A stretch of 64,000 nucleotides of DNA from Lotus japonicus (Eukaryota > Streptophyta > Magnoliopsida > Fabales > Fabaceae): the NCBI RefSeq assembly GCF_012489685.1, contig NC_080045.1, positions 15,108,901 through 15,172,900 of the forward strand. The letters run 5' to 3'. Position 1 is the first letter of the stretch. Each line of letters begins with the position of its first letter. The position numbers and the translations under genes were made by a program. This document shows, one piece after another, positions 14,268 to 25,599 of the stretch. The notes beneath the pieces were generated by a model, which was not told where the DNA came from, made no database searches, and saw nothing but the letters and a program-made list of their open reading frames with translations.

Positions 14268-15463
14268 TCAGAAAGCACAAATAACCAACCTAATCTTCTT
14301 CATAGTCACTATCATCCATTAAAACATCAGTGGCTGTATCTTCATCATCTAATCAAACTCACAATCAGAATCTGAATCTTCATCATTGACAACAACCTCA
14401 CTTGCCTTTCCTTTTCCTTTATCTACTGCAGCAACACTTTCCTTTCGTTTTCCTTTATCTGTCCCCTTCTTCTTGTCATTCACAACCTCCTTCTCTTGCA
14501 CAACAGAAACATTCTCCACCTCAAATCCAGCCTCGTTGTCATTCACAACTTCAACCTCCTTCTCTTGCACAACTTCTACATCCTTCTCTTGCACAACTTC
14601 AACCTTCTTCTCTACCAAAACCCCAGCATCCTTGTCTTGCACAACCTCAGACTCCTTCTCTAGCACAACTTAAGTGTCCTTTGCAATCACAACCTCAGAA
14701 CTTGGCCCAGCATCCTCCACAGTCTCACGAGTAATTTCAAAACATGCATCAGGGTCTTCATCTCTCTCAGGACTCTTGTAAGAAATTAGAGGAATATGGG
14801 GAACAATATCATGCTCCTCCACTATTTTCTCAACAAATACATCAACTTCACTTTGACCTTTCACATCTTTAGCCAATAGTCAAATATCTGCATCATTGGT
14901 AAAGAGGACTTATGCCAGCAGAGCCATCACTTTTAATATGCCTATAGAAAAAGCATTTGTAGCTGGCATATCCTAAGATTTCTACCATCTTACCCACTTC
15001 AATGGAAGAAATCCCATCCATGTCCAATTGATCAAAGGCTTGGGAACTGCCAGTTGCATATGACATAGTTGGTCAAGTGTCATTGGACCCCCATGATGCA
15101 CGTTCAAGGTTACCACATGAGGAACAATCGGCCTGAAAACAGACAATACAATAGAATGCACTTTTAATGAGAATCCCGTGGATCACAATGCACATACCGG
15201 ATAAGCTTTAAATTAAATAACATATCAAACAAAGATATCAATTTAATAACATACCAAAAAGCATTCGAATCCTTCAACAACCATGATTTAGTAGATAGAG
15301 ACATAATGACATGAATATAGTATATAACTTGCAACAAAGTTTGAGGGCCAAGAGTCTCCATTGAACCCAAAGTTAAAGTTTGCAGAGCTTTTCTCTAGGA
15401 CCACCTTCTCTTTTACTTTTCTTCTTGTGGTCCCTTCGGACTTGCCTTGGAGGGGTCTTCTAG
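14268..15463 (-). pseudogene. Spacer S3: dead MURA N-terminal fragment
   Basis: This 1196 bp copy has the same layout as S1. In its left part it is nearly identical to S1 (both carry CTACCAAAACCCC and ACTTCTACATCC). In its right part it has the second-subfamily variants AATCCCGTGGATCAC and GGATAAGCTTTAAAT that it shares with S4 and with the spacer at 40395. It is therefore a mosaic, which points to gene conversion or unequal exchange. Confidence 0.8.
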
Positions 15464-16654
15464 GTCGCACCATTTTTTTTTGAATCTTTTGCCATTTCTG
15501 TCGCTCCAGACCTTTGTTGTTCACAATCGGGCTTCTCTCCACCGTCGACCTTGTAGTCCACAGTGACCTTCTTCTCCACTGTCACTTCCTCTTCATTTGG
15601 TTGTTGTCGTTGATAATATTTTCAGTAGGATTGTGCACTTTTGGACCTAGGGTTACTATTTGGGGGTGGATTAAGGATCATATTGGGTCACGTGATGTTT
15701 TCCCTCCCAGTAACCTTTCTCTCTCCTAATTTTCATGCTAGGTCAGTTAAAAAAAAATTCAACTCAGACAAAAACTTTAAATTTTGGACAATCTGGTGAG
15801 GAACCAAAACTGTTAGCGGAGACTAACGTGGGTTGGGGAATGCTATTTTTAAACTTTAACGACCTCGTTTGAACTTTTTTCAAACCTGGGAGACAAAAAA
15901 CGCTAATAATCCAAATTTTATTTATGAACACTTAATATATTAATAATTAAAATAAAAATAATTTCAACTATTTTTAATATTTGCGAATTATTTTATGTAT
16001 TATGTTTTAAATTTTGTGATTATTTAATTTAATATTTGAAATATTTTAAAAAGTTTATTTAAGTAAAAAAATATTATTTCAAAAAGATGTTAATAATTTT
16101 GTGAAACTAAAAATTTTGTTTAGTTAATTGGATTAGGAAAAACTGTGTTACAAATATTCAAATTTTAATTAATAAAAATTAATAAATAGGTGTGATGTCA
16201 AAAAAAATGAGATATTAATTTTTGTTTTGGAGGAAAATGGAATGATATAGGGGTGCCACGGGGCATAAACTTCTAGAAATTAACCTTCTTTTAGTATATA
16301 GATAATATAATATAATATAGATTGTAGAACAATTAACCGTCCAAGTTCAATGTATCTATTACTAGGGTTTTGAGCTCAGCCACTGTATAATGGAGAGCCT
16401 ACAATGTATAGTTCATGTTTCACTTTGCTACCTAGTGTTAGGGTTTATTCTAGACCACGCCTAAAAAAGTGGCATGTCGTATCAATTTCTTTTTTCTCTC
16501 TTATGGCATGATGAACCTAACGTAGTGGACACAACACGCACTCACGTCTGCACCACACACAAAAACAACAATCACACAAACACACGCAAAAGTATAATGA
16601 GCGTATATTTTTTCGGTTAAACAAAAAGCGATGCATACCACATTTCTCCAAGAT

Positions 16655-16694
<40 letters not shown>

Positions 16695-18898
16695 GTCTGT
16701 CTTCATCAGATGCCTTCAATTCCTCCATGAAAAATGCAACTCACACTGTCTTCGACCATAAATTCCAAGCTTTGCTCCATAACCAATTTATTATCCTTTA
16801 AACCTTCTCCTAGTTCTCAGTGAACCATGCATCCATCAAAGTCCCACATTGCACTTTAAAATAAAAAGAATTTGAATGAAATATGTGGTGTTTAATCCAT
16901 TTTATTTTGCTGTGGAAATCGCAGGAGTTTCATGAAAAGCAGAATGGAGATCTTGGGCTCCTCATCGTGGAAGAAGACGCTTGATACAATTTAAGTGATT
17001 CAATTGAAGTTCCTAAAAGGGACTGACACCTGGAAAAGTTTAAGAACAAATTACACTCCATCATATCTATCATGACTCAATTTTAAGAGCAAAATTTTGT
17101 TCAATATATAATATAATATAAAACAATTTAGAACTTAATAAATAATTTTTTTCAATATTTTTTTTATGTTTTTCGTGATATAATAAGAAATGCCAATATT
17201 AAGACCAAACCAAATCGCATCAAAACCAAATCAAAATCAAAATGAAATATAAATCAAATATAATCATATTAAATTATCTTAAACTAAAGGAAATAAAACA
17301 ATGTAACCAACTAAAAAATAAAAAGCAAAAAACTACTGACCTAGAAATTGTATCGAGCGTCTTCTTCCCCGATGGGGAGCCCAAGATCTCCGTACTGCTT
17401 TTCTTGAAACTCATGCAATGTCCACGACAAAATAAAAATTGATAAAACACCACATATGTCATTCAATTTTTTTTATTTATAAAGTGCAATGTGGGACTTT
17501 GATGGGTGCATGGTTCATGGAGAACTAGGAGAAGGTTTAAAGCATATTAAAATGGTTATGGATAAAAGCTTGAAATTTATGGGTAAAGACAGTGTGTGTT
17601 GCATTTTTAATGGATGAATTGAAGTGATATGATGAAGAGCGAGAGAAATCTTGGAGAAATCTGTTATGCATCGCTTTCTTTTTAACCGATAATATATACG
17701 CTCATTTGTGATTGTTGTTTTTGTGTGTGGTGCAGACGCGAGTGGGTGTTGTGTCCACTGCGTCACGTGCATCATGCCATAAGGGAGAAAAAAGTAATTG
17801 ATACAACATGCCAGTTTTTTAGGGGTGGTCTAGAATAAACCCTAACACTAGGTAGCAGAGTGAAACATGAATTATACATTGTAGGCTCTCCATTATATAG
17901 TGGTTGAGCTCAAAACCCTAGTAATAGATTCATTGAACTTGGACGGTTTACTGTTTTAGAATCTATATTATATTATATATTATCTATATACTATAAAAGA
18001 AGGTTTCTTTCTAGAAGTTTATGCCACATGGCACCCCTATATCATTTCATTTTCCTCCAAAAAAAAACTAACATCTCATTTTTTTTGACATCACGCCTAT
18101 TTACTAATATTTATTAATTACACTTGCAATTTTTGTAACACGGTTTTTTCGAAACCAATTTACTAAACAAAATTTTCAGTTTCACAAAATTATTAACATC
18201 TTTTTGAAATAATTTAATTTTTTTTACTGAAACTATTTATTAACCATATTTCAAATATTATGAGAAAATAATCACAGAATTGAAAATATGATACATAAAA
18301 AAATTCGCAAATTCAAAAATATTAAAAATGATTGAATTTTTTTATTTTAATTGTTAATATATTAAGTGCTTATAAATAAAATTTGGGTTATTGGCATATT
18401 TGGGCTCCCAAGTTTGAAAAAAGCGCAAATGAGGTCGTTAAAGTTTTAAATAGCATTCCGCTACCCCACGTTAGTCTCTGTTAATAGTTTTGGTCCCTCA
18501 TCAGATTTCCGTCCAAAATTTAACGTTTTTATCTGAGTTAGCTTTTTTTTTGAATTGACCTAGCATGAAGTGTAGGAGAGAAAAATGTTACTGGGAGGGG
18601 AAAAAATCACGTGCCCCTCACGTGACCCAATCTGAACCTTAATCCACCCCCAAATAGTAACCCTAGGTCCAAAATTGCACAAACCTACTTAAAATGTTAT
18701 CATCATCGACGACCAAACGAAGAGGAAGGGACTGTGGAGAAGAAGGTCGAAAGTGGAGAGGAAGTGCAACGAAAAAGCGACTGTGGAGAAGACGATCACT
18801 GTGGACTAGAAGGTCGACGGTGGAGAGAAGCTCGATTGTGAACAACGAAGGTTTGGAGGGACAGAAATGACATAAGATTCGAAGAAAAATGGTGCGAC
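15464..18898. repeat. Palindrome P3 with its centre deleted
   Basis: The left arm is intact up to about 16987 and then jumps straight into the right arm. Compared with P4, about 610 bp covering the loop and the inner ends of both arms are missing. The junction GATACAATTTAAGTGATTC contains CAATTT, which is present at both parental ends (ACAATTTTT on the left, TCAATTTAAG on the right). This indicates microhomology-mediated or slippage deletion. (CT)n lies at about 16659-16690. Left-arm variants (GGATCATATTGGG, TTAGCGGAG, GGGTTGGGG) group it with P4 and the remnant P6. Confidence 0.88.
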
Positions 18899-18971
18899 TC
18901 AGAAAGCACAAATAACCAACCTAATCTTCTTCATAGTCACTATCATCCATTAAAACATCAGTGGCTGTATC
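18899..18971 (-). pseudogene. Spacer S4, left piece (interrupted by Tat element)
   Basis: This is the end of a MURA-fragment spacer (minus-strand MDDSDYEED segment). It is split by the Tat retrotransposon and continues at 29383. The last five bases, GTATC (18967-18971), are the target-site duplication. Confidence 0.85.
18967..18971. repeat. Target-site duplication GTATC, left copy
   Basis: GTATC directly precedes the 5' LTR and is repeated directly after the 3' LTR (29383-29387). The uninterrupted spacers read GGCTGTATCTTCATC at this place. Confidence 0.95.
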
Positions 18972-19254
18972 TGGACTGGGCGAGCCCCTAGAGGGGCAAC
19001 GCCCAGTATGTAGCCCGTCCTGTAGCGGGACCCTGGCCTTAAAGTTGGGCCTTGATCCTGGAGGCCCAATTGGCCCAATAGGTAGTACCCAAGCTCTATA
19101 AATAGGAGGTAGATACCAATTGTAAGAGACTTTTGGCTCATTTGGGAAAATCATGCATGAAATTCAGCATTCTCTCTCTCATTCTCATTCTCTCTCAGCA
19201 CAATCTCTCTACCTCTAGGTACTATACCTCTCTTCAATGTTCATTCCAAGAACA
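18972..19254 (+). repeat. 5' LTR of Tat element
   Basis: This 283 bp repeat starts TG and ends CA and matches 29100-29382 except at three transitions. It contains a TATA box, a CT-rich stretch (TCTCTCTCTCATTCTC) downstream of it, and a GC-rich imperfect inverted repeat near its start (GCGAGCCCC...GGGGCAACGCCC). Confidence 0.95.
19097..19104 (+). promoter_or_regulatory. LTR TATA box
   Basis: TATAAATA lies in CTCTATAAATAGGAGG inside the 5' LTR, as expected for the U3 promoter. Transcription would begin roughly 30 bases downstream. The identical box is at 29225-29232 in the 3' LTR. Confidence 0.75.
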
Positions 19255-19418
19255 TTTGGCGTCGTCTGTGGGGACTGTAAACTTTCTACTCCCATTCACG
19301 TGGATTGATTGCGCAGGAAGTTATCTCTGATTGCGATTAGGCAATTCTCTGGTTTTCTGATTTTGATTCTGTGACCGGTGTTCGTTTTCCGATCGAGTTT
19401 GCGTCATTCCTGGTTTGG
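19255..19418 (+). other. Primer-binding site and leader of Tat element
   Basis: Right after the LTR comes TTTGGCGTCGTCTGTGGGGA. Its TGGCG(T/C)CGT start resembles primer-binding sites of plant Tat and Athila elements, which pair with the 3' end of a cellular tRNA, but the match to a particular tRNA is imperfect and unassigned. About 140 bp of leader follow before the gag ATG. The frame is open upstream to a GTG at 19371, but plants would be expected to start at the ATG at 19419. Confidence 0.6.
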
Positions 19419-22400
19419 ATGGAGACTCGACGCAGGAGGCAGCATCATTCACCAGTGCGACAGCGAATTTCGCCGCCTCGGCGGCCTCATCGTGTGGTCC
19501 TGGACTCTCCGGTACGAACGGCGGGAGTAGAGCCGCCTTCTCCTCCTCCATCACCACCACCTCCTCCATCGCCTTCACAGGTTGGATCTCTGGAGCGCTC
19601 ACCAGAGAATTCACCTGCTCCGGAGAAACAACCGGCGGTAACGCAGGAGCAGTGGCGCCATTTGATGCGCAGCATCGGCAGCATACAGCAACGGAATGAA
19701 CATCTACAGGCTCAGTTGGATTTCTACCGTCGCGAGCAGCGAGATGATGGAAGCAGAGAAGCAGATTCCGTGGCTGAGTTCCGTCCGTTCTCGGAGGATG
19801 TTGAGAGCGTGGCGATTCCGGATAATATGAAAACGTTAGTTCTGGATTCTTACAGCGGAGATTCCGATCCGAAGGATCATCTTCTGTATTTCAATACGAA
19901 GATGGTGATAATTGCGGCGTCAGATGCGGTGAAGTGCAGGATGTTTCCGTCGACGTTCAAATCGACGGCGATGGCATGGTTCACAACTTTGCCGCGCGGA
20001 TCGATTTCAAATTTCAGAGACTTTTCATCCAAGTTCCTGGTGCAATTCTCGGCGAATAAGAATCAGCCGGTGACAATCAATGACTTGTATAACATTCGAC
20101 AGCAAGATGGAGAGTCACTGAAGGAATACATGGCACGGTACAGCGCTGCATCGGTTAAGGTAGAGGATGAAGAACCTCGAGCTTGTGCTCTGGCATTCAA
20201 GAATGGTTTGTTGCCGGGAGGGTTGAACAGCAAGTTGACACGCAAGCCGGCACGCTTGATGGAAGAGATGCGTGCTCGCGCCAGCACTTATATCCTAGAC
20301 GAAGAGGACGATGCTTTCAAACGAAAGCGCGCGAAACTGGAGAAAGGCGACACATCACCCAAGCGCGCGAAAAAAGATAGGAGTGGCGAAGATAAGAGGG
20401 ATGGCAGGCAGCAGAGGCCGGATAAGGGGAAGGCGGTACTCAAACCGACCAAGGAACAGTTGTATCCACGGCGCGATGATTATGAACAGCGCCGGCCTTG
20501 GCAATCTAAGTCTCATCGCCAGCGGGAGGAAACTGATATGGTGATGAGCACAGGTTTATCGGATATGCTCCGAGAGGCGAGGGACGCAAATTTAGTGGAT
20601 GAACCGGAGGCCCCAAAATATCAGCCACGGGACGCTAATCCCAAGAAGTGGTGTGAGTTCCATCGGTCCGCCGGGCACGATACGGACGACTGTTGGACTT
20701 TGCAGCGGGAGATTGATAAGTTGATTCGGGCGGGATATCAAGGAAATCCCCAAGGTCCGTGGCGCAATGGTGGCGATCAAAACAAAGCGCGTAAGCGAGA
20801 GGAAGAGCGAGCGGACACTAAGGGCAAGAAAAAACAAGAATCAGCGGCTATCGCCACAAGAGGGGCTGATGACACTTTCGCTCAACACTCAGGACCGCCC
20901 GTCGGGACCATAAACACCATCGCCGGAGGATTTGGCGGCGGTGGCGACACACATGCGGCGCGGAAACGACATGTTCGTGCCGTTAATTCCGTTCATGAGG
21001 TCGCTTTTGGATTCGTGCATCCTGACATAACAATCTCGATGGCAGACTTTGAGGGGATAAAGCCTCATAAGGATGACCCGATCGTGGTGCAGTTAAGGAT
21101 GAACAGTTTCAATGTTAGAAGAGTACTCCTGGATCAGGGGAGTTCGGCTGATATTATCTATGGTGATGCATTTGACAAGTTGGGACTAACTGACAATGAT
21201 CTGACTCCATATGCAGGAACCTTGGTAGGTTTCGCGGGGGAGCAAGTAACGGTTCGAGGATACATTGACCTAGACACAATATTTGGGGAAGATGAGTGTG
21301 CCAGGGTTTTGAAGGTGAGATATCTAGTTCTCCAGGTGGTGGCATCTTACAATGTCATCATTGGGCGAAATACATTAAATCGCCTTTGTGCTGTAATTTC
21401 AACAGCCCACTTGGCGGTCAAGTATCCGCTAAGCAGTGGGAAGGTTGGAAGGCTGAAGGTAGACCAGAAGATGGCGAGGGAGTGTTACAATAATTGCCTT
21501 AACTTGTACGGCAAGAAGAGTGCGTTGGTCGGTCATAGGTGTTACGAAATTGAAGCTTCGGATGAAAATCTTGACCCACGGGGCGAAGGGCGAGTAAATA
21601 GGCCCACGCCAATTGAGGAAACGAAGGCGCTAAAGTTTGGCGATCGCACTTTGAAGATTGGGACCAGACTGACGGAAGAGCAGGAGACGCGCTTGACAAA
21701 GCTGCTTGGGGAGAACTTAGACTTGTTTGCTTGGAGCTGCAAAGACATGCCTGGAATTGATCCAAACTTCATCTGCCATCGATTAGCATTAAATCCAAGT
21801 GTCAAGCCAGTTTCACAGCTCAGGAGGCGTTTGGGTGGCGACAAAGGGAGGGCGGTGCAACAGGAAGTTGACAAGTTGCTGGCGGCAGAGTTCATCAGGG
21901 AAGTGAAGTATCCGACGTGGTTGGCGAACGTCGTAATGGTGAAGAAGGCGAACGGGAAATGGCGAATGTGTGTAGATTACACAGATTTAAACAAAGCATG
22001 TCCAAAAGATTCGTATCCCCTTCCCAGCATCGATAGCCTTGTTGATGGTGCCTCGGGCAACGAACTGCTTAGCTTGATGGATGCTTATTCTGGCTACCAT
22101 CAAATCCGCATGCACCCGGTAGACGAGGACAAAACGGCTTTCATGACCGCCAGAGTCAATTACTGTTATCGCACCATGCCGTTTGGACTAAAGAACGCTG
22201 GGGAGACCTACCAAAGATTGATGGATAGGGTTTTCGCTGGGCAGGTGGGAAGAAACATGGAGGTTTACGTTGATGATATGATTGTTAAATCAGTACGTGG
22301 TTTGGACCACCATCAAGACCTGGAGGAAGCATTTGGCGAGATAAGGAAGCACAATATGCGCCTCAACCCGGAGAAATGCTCTTTTGGTGTTCAGGGTGGC

Positions 22401-24785
22401 AAGTTTTTGGGATTCATGATCACATCCAGAGGAATAGAGATAAATCCGGATAAGTGCAAGGCGATTCAGCAGATGAAAAGCCCTTCTAATGTGAAAGAGG
22501 TCCAACGTTTGACAGGGCGAATATCAGCGTTATCTCGGTTTCTTCCTAAGTCTGGCGACAGATCTTTCCCTTTTTTCAAGTGCCTTCGCAAGAATGTTGC
22601 ATTTGAGTGGACGACGGAGTGTGAGGAAGCTTTTGTTCGCCTCAAGGAACTCCTATCCTCACCACCAATCTTGTCGAAACCAGTACAGGGGCACCCGCTG
22701 CACTTGTACTTTGCTGTGAGCGATAGCGCTTTGAGCTCGGTGATGCTGCAGGAGATAGAGGGCGAGCATCAAATTGTCTATTTTGTTAGTCACACACTCC
22801 AGGGTGTAGAAGTTAGATGCCAGAAAATTGAGAAGGCTGCACTGGCGGTCCTCGTCACCGCCCGGCGATTGAGACCTTACTTTCAGAGCTTCCCAGTGAA
22901 GGTGCGGACGGATTTGCCTCTGAGACAAGTGTTGCAGAAACCGGATTTGTCGGGAAGGTTGGTCGCCTGGTCGGTTGAGCTGTCTGAATATGGGTTGCAG
23001 TATGATAAGCGAGGCACAGTTGGCGCACAGTCACTGGCGGATTTTGTGGTGGAGTTGACTCCGGACCGGTTTGAAAAAGTGAACACTCAATGGACTCTCT
23101 TTGTGGATGGATCCTCCAACAACAGTGGCAGTGGCGCGGGAGTAACGTTGGAGGGACCAGGGGAGCTTGTGTTGGAACAATCGTTGAAGTTCGAATTCAA
23201 GGCCACGAACAACCAGGCAGAGTATGAAGCTCTCATCGCCGGTTTGAAGTTGGCGCGTGAGGTAAAGATTAGAAGTTTGTTGATAAGAACGGACTCGCAG
23301 TTAGTGGAGAACCAAGTGAAGGGCACTTTTCAGGTCAAAGATCCTAATCTGATCAAGTATCTCGAGCGAGTGAGGTATTTGATGACGCTTTTCCAGGAGG
23401 TTGTGGTGGACTATGTTCCTTGGGCTGAAAACCAGCGGGCGGACGAGTTGGCCAAGTTGGCGAGCACGCGGAAGCCCGACAACAATAGAAGTGTGATTCA
23501 AGAAACGCTGGCGTTCCCCAGCATTGAGGGCGAGCTCATGGCTTGCGTGAACAGAGAGGGGACATGGATGGGTCCCATAATATCTATCTTGGCGGGGGAC
23601 CCGACAGAAGTGGAGCAATGCACGAAGGAACAACGGCGGGGGGCGAGCCACTATACTCTCATTGACGGACACTTATATCGCCGTGGTTTTTCAGTGCCGT
23701 TGTTGAAATGCGTACCGCCAGAGAGGTACGAGGCGATAATGTCTGAGGTACACGAAGGAGTGTGCGCGAGCCACATCGGAGGAAGGTCTTTGGCTTGCAA
23801 GGTGTTGAGGGCGGGTTTTTACTGGCCCACCCTCAGGAAAGATTGTATGGATTTCGTGAAGCAGTGCAAGAAATGTCAAGTGTTCGCGGATTTGTCTAAG
23901 GCACCGCCAAAAGAGTTGGTAACAATGAGCGCCCCATGGCCTTTCGCCATGTGGGGTGTGGACTTAGTAGGACCTTTTCCGACCGCCAGGGCACAAATGA
24001 AGTTTATATTAGTGGCGGTGGACTACTTCACTAAGTGGATTGAGGCTGAGCCCCTAGCCAAGATTACTTCTGCGAAGATAGTCAACTTCTACTGGAAGCG
24101 TATTGTTTGCAGGTTCGGGATCCCGAGGGCGATCGTGTCTGACAACGGGACCCAGTTTTCAAGCAGCCAGACAAGGGAATTTTGCAGGGAAATGGGCATA
24201 CAGATGAGGTTCGCCTCTGTTGAGCATCCGCAGACGAATGGGCAGGTGGAATCTGCAAAAAGAGTAATCCTACGAGGACTAAGACGACGGCTTGCGGAGG
24301 CTAAGGGAGCTTGGTTGGAAGAACTTTCGGCGGTTCTATGGTCGTACAACACCACTGAGCAATCTACTACTAGGGAAACTCCCTTTAGAATGACCTATGG
24401 GGTAGATGCCATGTTGCCGGTGGAGATTGACAACTTTACATGGCGGACTCAACCAGGTTTTGAAGGGGAAAATCAGGCCAACATGGCGATGGAGCTGGAC
24501 CTTTTGTCGGAAACGCGCGACGAGGCGCACATTCGGGAAACAGCGATGAAGCAGCGCGTGGCGGCAAAGTTCAACAGCAGGGTTCGCGTCCGAGATATGC
24601 AGGTCGGCGACCTGGTCCTCAAGTGGCGATCGGGAGCCCCGGGGAACAAGCTTACTCCTAACTGGGAAGGGCCCTATCGCATTGTTAAAGTTCTTGGTAA
24701 TGGGGCCTACCACTTAGAAGAGCTTGACGGAAGGCGGTTGCCTCGGTCGTTCAATGGTTTGAACTTGCGCTACTATTATAGTTGA
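19419..24785 (+). CDS. gag-pol: Gag-Pol polyprotein of Tat-lineage Ty3-gypsy element
   Basis: One uninterrupted frame of 1788 residues from the first ATG encodes the full retrotransposition machinery. A proline-rich N-terminus precedes the gag domain (about residues 150-290). A zinc knuckle of unusual C-X2-H-X4-H-X4-C spacing follows (Cys412, His415, His420, Cys425). The aspartic protease has LLDQGSSADI (Asp572), a DQG variant of the usual D-S/T-G. Reverse transcriptase carries Asp888 and YVDD at 950-953. A native RNase H region (about 1095-1215) is followed by a second, archaeal-type RNase H with its acidic residues in place (Asp1230, Glu1268, Asp1292, Asp1342). Integrase has the HHCC finger (His1445, His1452, Cys1483, Cys1486) and D,D-35-E (Asp1515, Asp1575, Glu1611), then a GDLVLKW...NWEGPY C-terminal module without chromodomain. 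No stop or frameshift is seen, so it could be active. GC content is visibly higher than in the surrounding array. Confidence 0.95.
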   Translation: METRRRRQHHSPVRQRISPPRRPHRVVLDSPVRTAGVEPPSPPPSPPPPPSPSQVGSLERSPENSPAPEKQPAVTQEQWRHLMRSIGSIQQRNEHLQAQLDFYRREQRDDGSREADSVAEFRPFSEDVESVAIPDNMKTLVLDSYSGDSDPKDHLLYFNTKMVIIAASDAVKCRMFPSTFKSTAMAWFTTLPRGSISNFRDFSSKFLVQFSANKNQPVTINDLYNIRQQDGESLKEYMARYSAASVKVEDEEPRACALAFKNGLLPGGLNSKLTRKPARLMEEMRARASTYILDEEDDAFKRKRAKLEKGDTSPKRAKKDRSGEDKRDGRQQRPDKGKAVLKPTKEQLYPRRDDYEQRRPWQSKSHRQREETDMVMSTGLSDMLREARDANLVDEPEAPKYQPRDANPKKWCEFHRSAGHDTDDCWTLQREIDKLIRAGYQGNPQGPWRNGGDQNKARKREEERADTKGKKKQESAAIATRGADDTFAQHSGPPVGTINTIAGGFGGGGDTHAARKRHVRAVNSVHEVAFGFVHPDITISMADFEGIKPHKDDPIVVQLRMNSFNVRRVLLDQGSSADIIYGDAFDKLGLTDNDLTPYAGTLVGFAGEQVTVRGYIDLDTIFGEDECARVLKVRYLVLQVVASYNVIIGRNTLNRLCAVISTAHLAVKYPLSSGKVGRLKVDQKMARECYNNCLNLYGKKSALVGHRCYEIEASDENLDPRGEGRVNRPTPIEETKALKFGDRTLKIGTRLTEEQETRLTKLLGENLDLFAWSCKDMPGIDPNFICHRLALNPSVKPVSQLRRRLGGDKGRAVQQEVDKLLAAEFIREVKYPTWLANVVMVKKANGKWRMCVDYTDLNKACPKDSYPLPSIDSLVDGASGNELLSLMDAYSGYHQIRMHPVDEDKTAFMTARVNYCYRTMPFGLKNAGETYQRLMDRVFAGQVGRNMEVYVDDMIVKSVRGLDHHQDLEEAFGEIRKHNMRLNPEKCSFGVQGGKFLGFMITSRGIEINPDKCKAIQQMKSPSNVKEVQRLTGRISALSRFLPKSGDRSFPFFKCLRKNVAFEWTTECEEAFVRLKELLSSPPILSKPVQGHPLHLYFAVSDSALSSVMLQEIEGEHQIVYFVSHTLQGVEVRCQKIEKAALAVLVTARRLRPYFQSFPVKVRTDLPLRQVLQKPDLSGRLVAWSVELSEYGLQYDKRGTVGAQSLADFVVELTPDRFEKVNTQWTLFVDGSSNNSGSGAGVTLEGPGELVLEQSLKFEFKATNNQAEYEALIAGLKLAREVKIRSLLIRTDSQLVENQVKGTFQVKDPNLIKYLERVRYLMTLFQEVVVDYVPWAENQRADELAKLASTRKPDNNRSVIQETLAFPSIEGELMACVNREGTWMGPIISILAGDPTEVEQCTKEQRRGASHYTLIDGHLYRRGFSVPLLKCVPPERYEAIMSEVHEGVCASHIGGRSLACKVLRAGFYWPTLRKDCMDFVKQCKKCQVFADLSKAPPKELVTMSAPWPFAMWGVDLVGPFPTARAQMKFILVAVDYFTKWIEAEPLAKITSAKIVNFYWKRIVCRFGIPRAIVSDNGTQFSSSQTREFCREMGIQMRFASVEHPQTNGQVESAKRVILRGLRRRLAEAKGAWLEELSAVLWSYNTTEQSTTRETPFRMTYGVDAMLPVEIDNFTWRTQPGFEGENQANMAMELDLLSETRDEAHIRETAMKQRVAAKFNSRVRVRDMQVGDLVLKWRSGAPGNKLTPNWEGPYRIVKVLGNGAYHLEELDGRRLPRSFNGLNLRYYYS

Positions 24786-25599
24786 TCGCCGGCGAGAAAG
24801 TGAACAAGGCGGAGTCGCTGGGGCCAGATATCTTTGAAAATTTTCTGAAGTGTTTTCAAATTCTCCAATGTATTGCAATAACAAAGCGTGCTCTTTTTCT
24901 CCGAAAGGAGTTTTTTAATGAGGCGCTCCATCAATAAAATAAAACGAAAATTCATGAGATTCGTGTCAAAAAATTCCAGGGATTCCCTGACGATCGGAAT
25001 TGCCGATCGACACAAAGAATTACGGCGATCACTAAGTGGGACAAGCTTGATCCCCAAAGGGGCCTGCTAGAACCCTGAAGGTGGTGGCGATTCCACAAAT
25101 GGCCTTTGACGCCTGGGAATCACCCCCCGGAAAGTCCGATGTGATCGCCGGTCCCGTAAGCGATGTGCTGGGTAAGTCTCGCCAGAATACGACGAGCACC
25201 GTTAACTAGGCAAAAGTCTTGGGACCCCCAAATGACCATTGGGACCCAAGCATTGTAAGCCCCGAGCGGGCAAAGCCCCGGGCGAAGCCCTCAAGAATGG
25301 AGGCCATTTATCCCTTTGTGTGGAAAATGTTAAAGTCTTGGTGGGGAATACCAAGCAACAAGTCCTAGTTAAAATTAACGCACAGAATCGTTAGGCGTAA
25401 TTCAATCACATGACGCGTGAAAAAATAGCGCAAGATATAAGGTCGGCGAATGAATATTTGGCGAAAGTATTCCAACATGATTTACAAAATATCCAACGGC
25501 GATATAAAAGCTATGGCAGAAGGTTGCTTATATATATAAATGGCGGGAAAGTGCATTACAAAAGGCGGAAAAGGCTAAGTGACATTAAAATTACATTGT
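24786..25599. other. Convergent untranslated interval of Tat element
   Basis: This 814 bp interval lies between the stop of gag-pol and the stop of the antisense gene, so the two transcription units converge here. CAATAAAATAAAACG near 24930 could serve as a polyadenylation signal for the plus strand. GATATAAAAGC and TATATATATAAATGG (25500-25545) are TATA-like but have no gene after them. I see no conserved coding sequence. Confidence 0.5.

Noticed and set aside
19321..24713. Numerous minus-strand frames across gag-pol (for example 23301-23672 and 24336-24713).
   Set aside because: They are opposite-strand shadows of the gag-pol frame caused by its GC-rich codons, without domains of their own.
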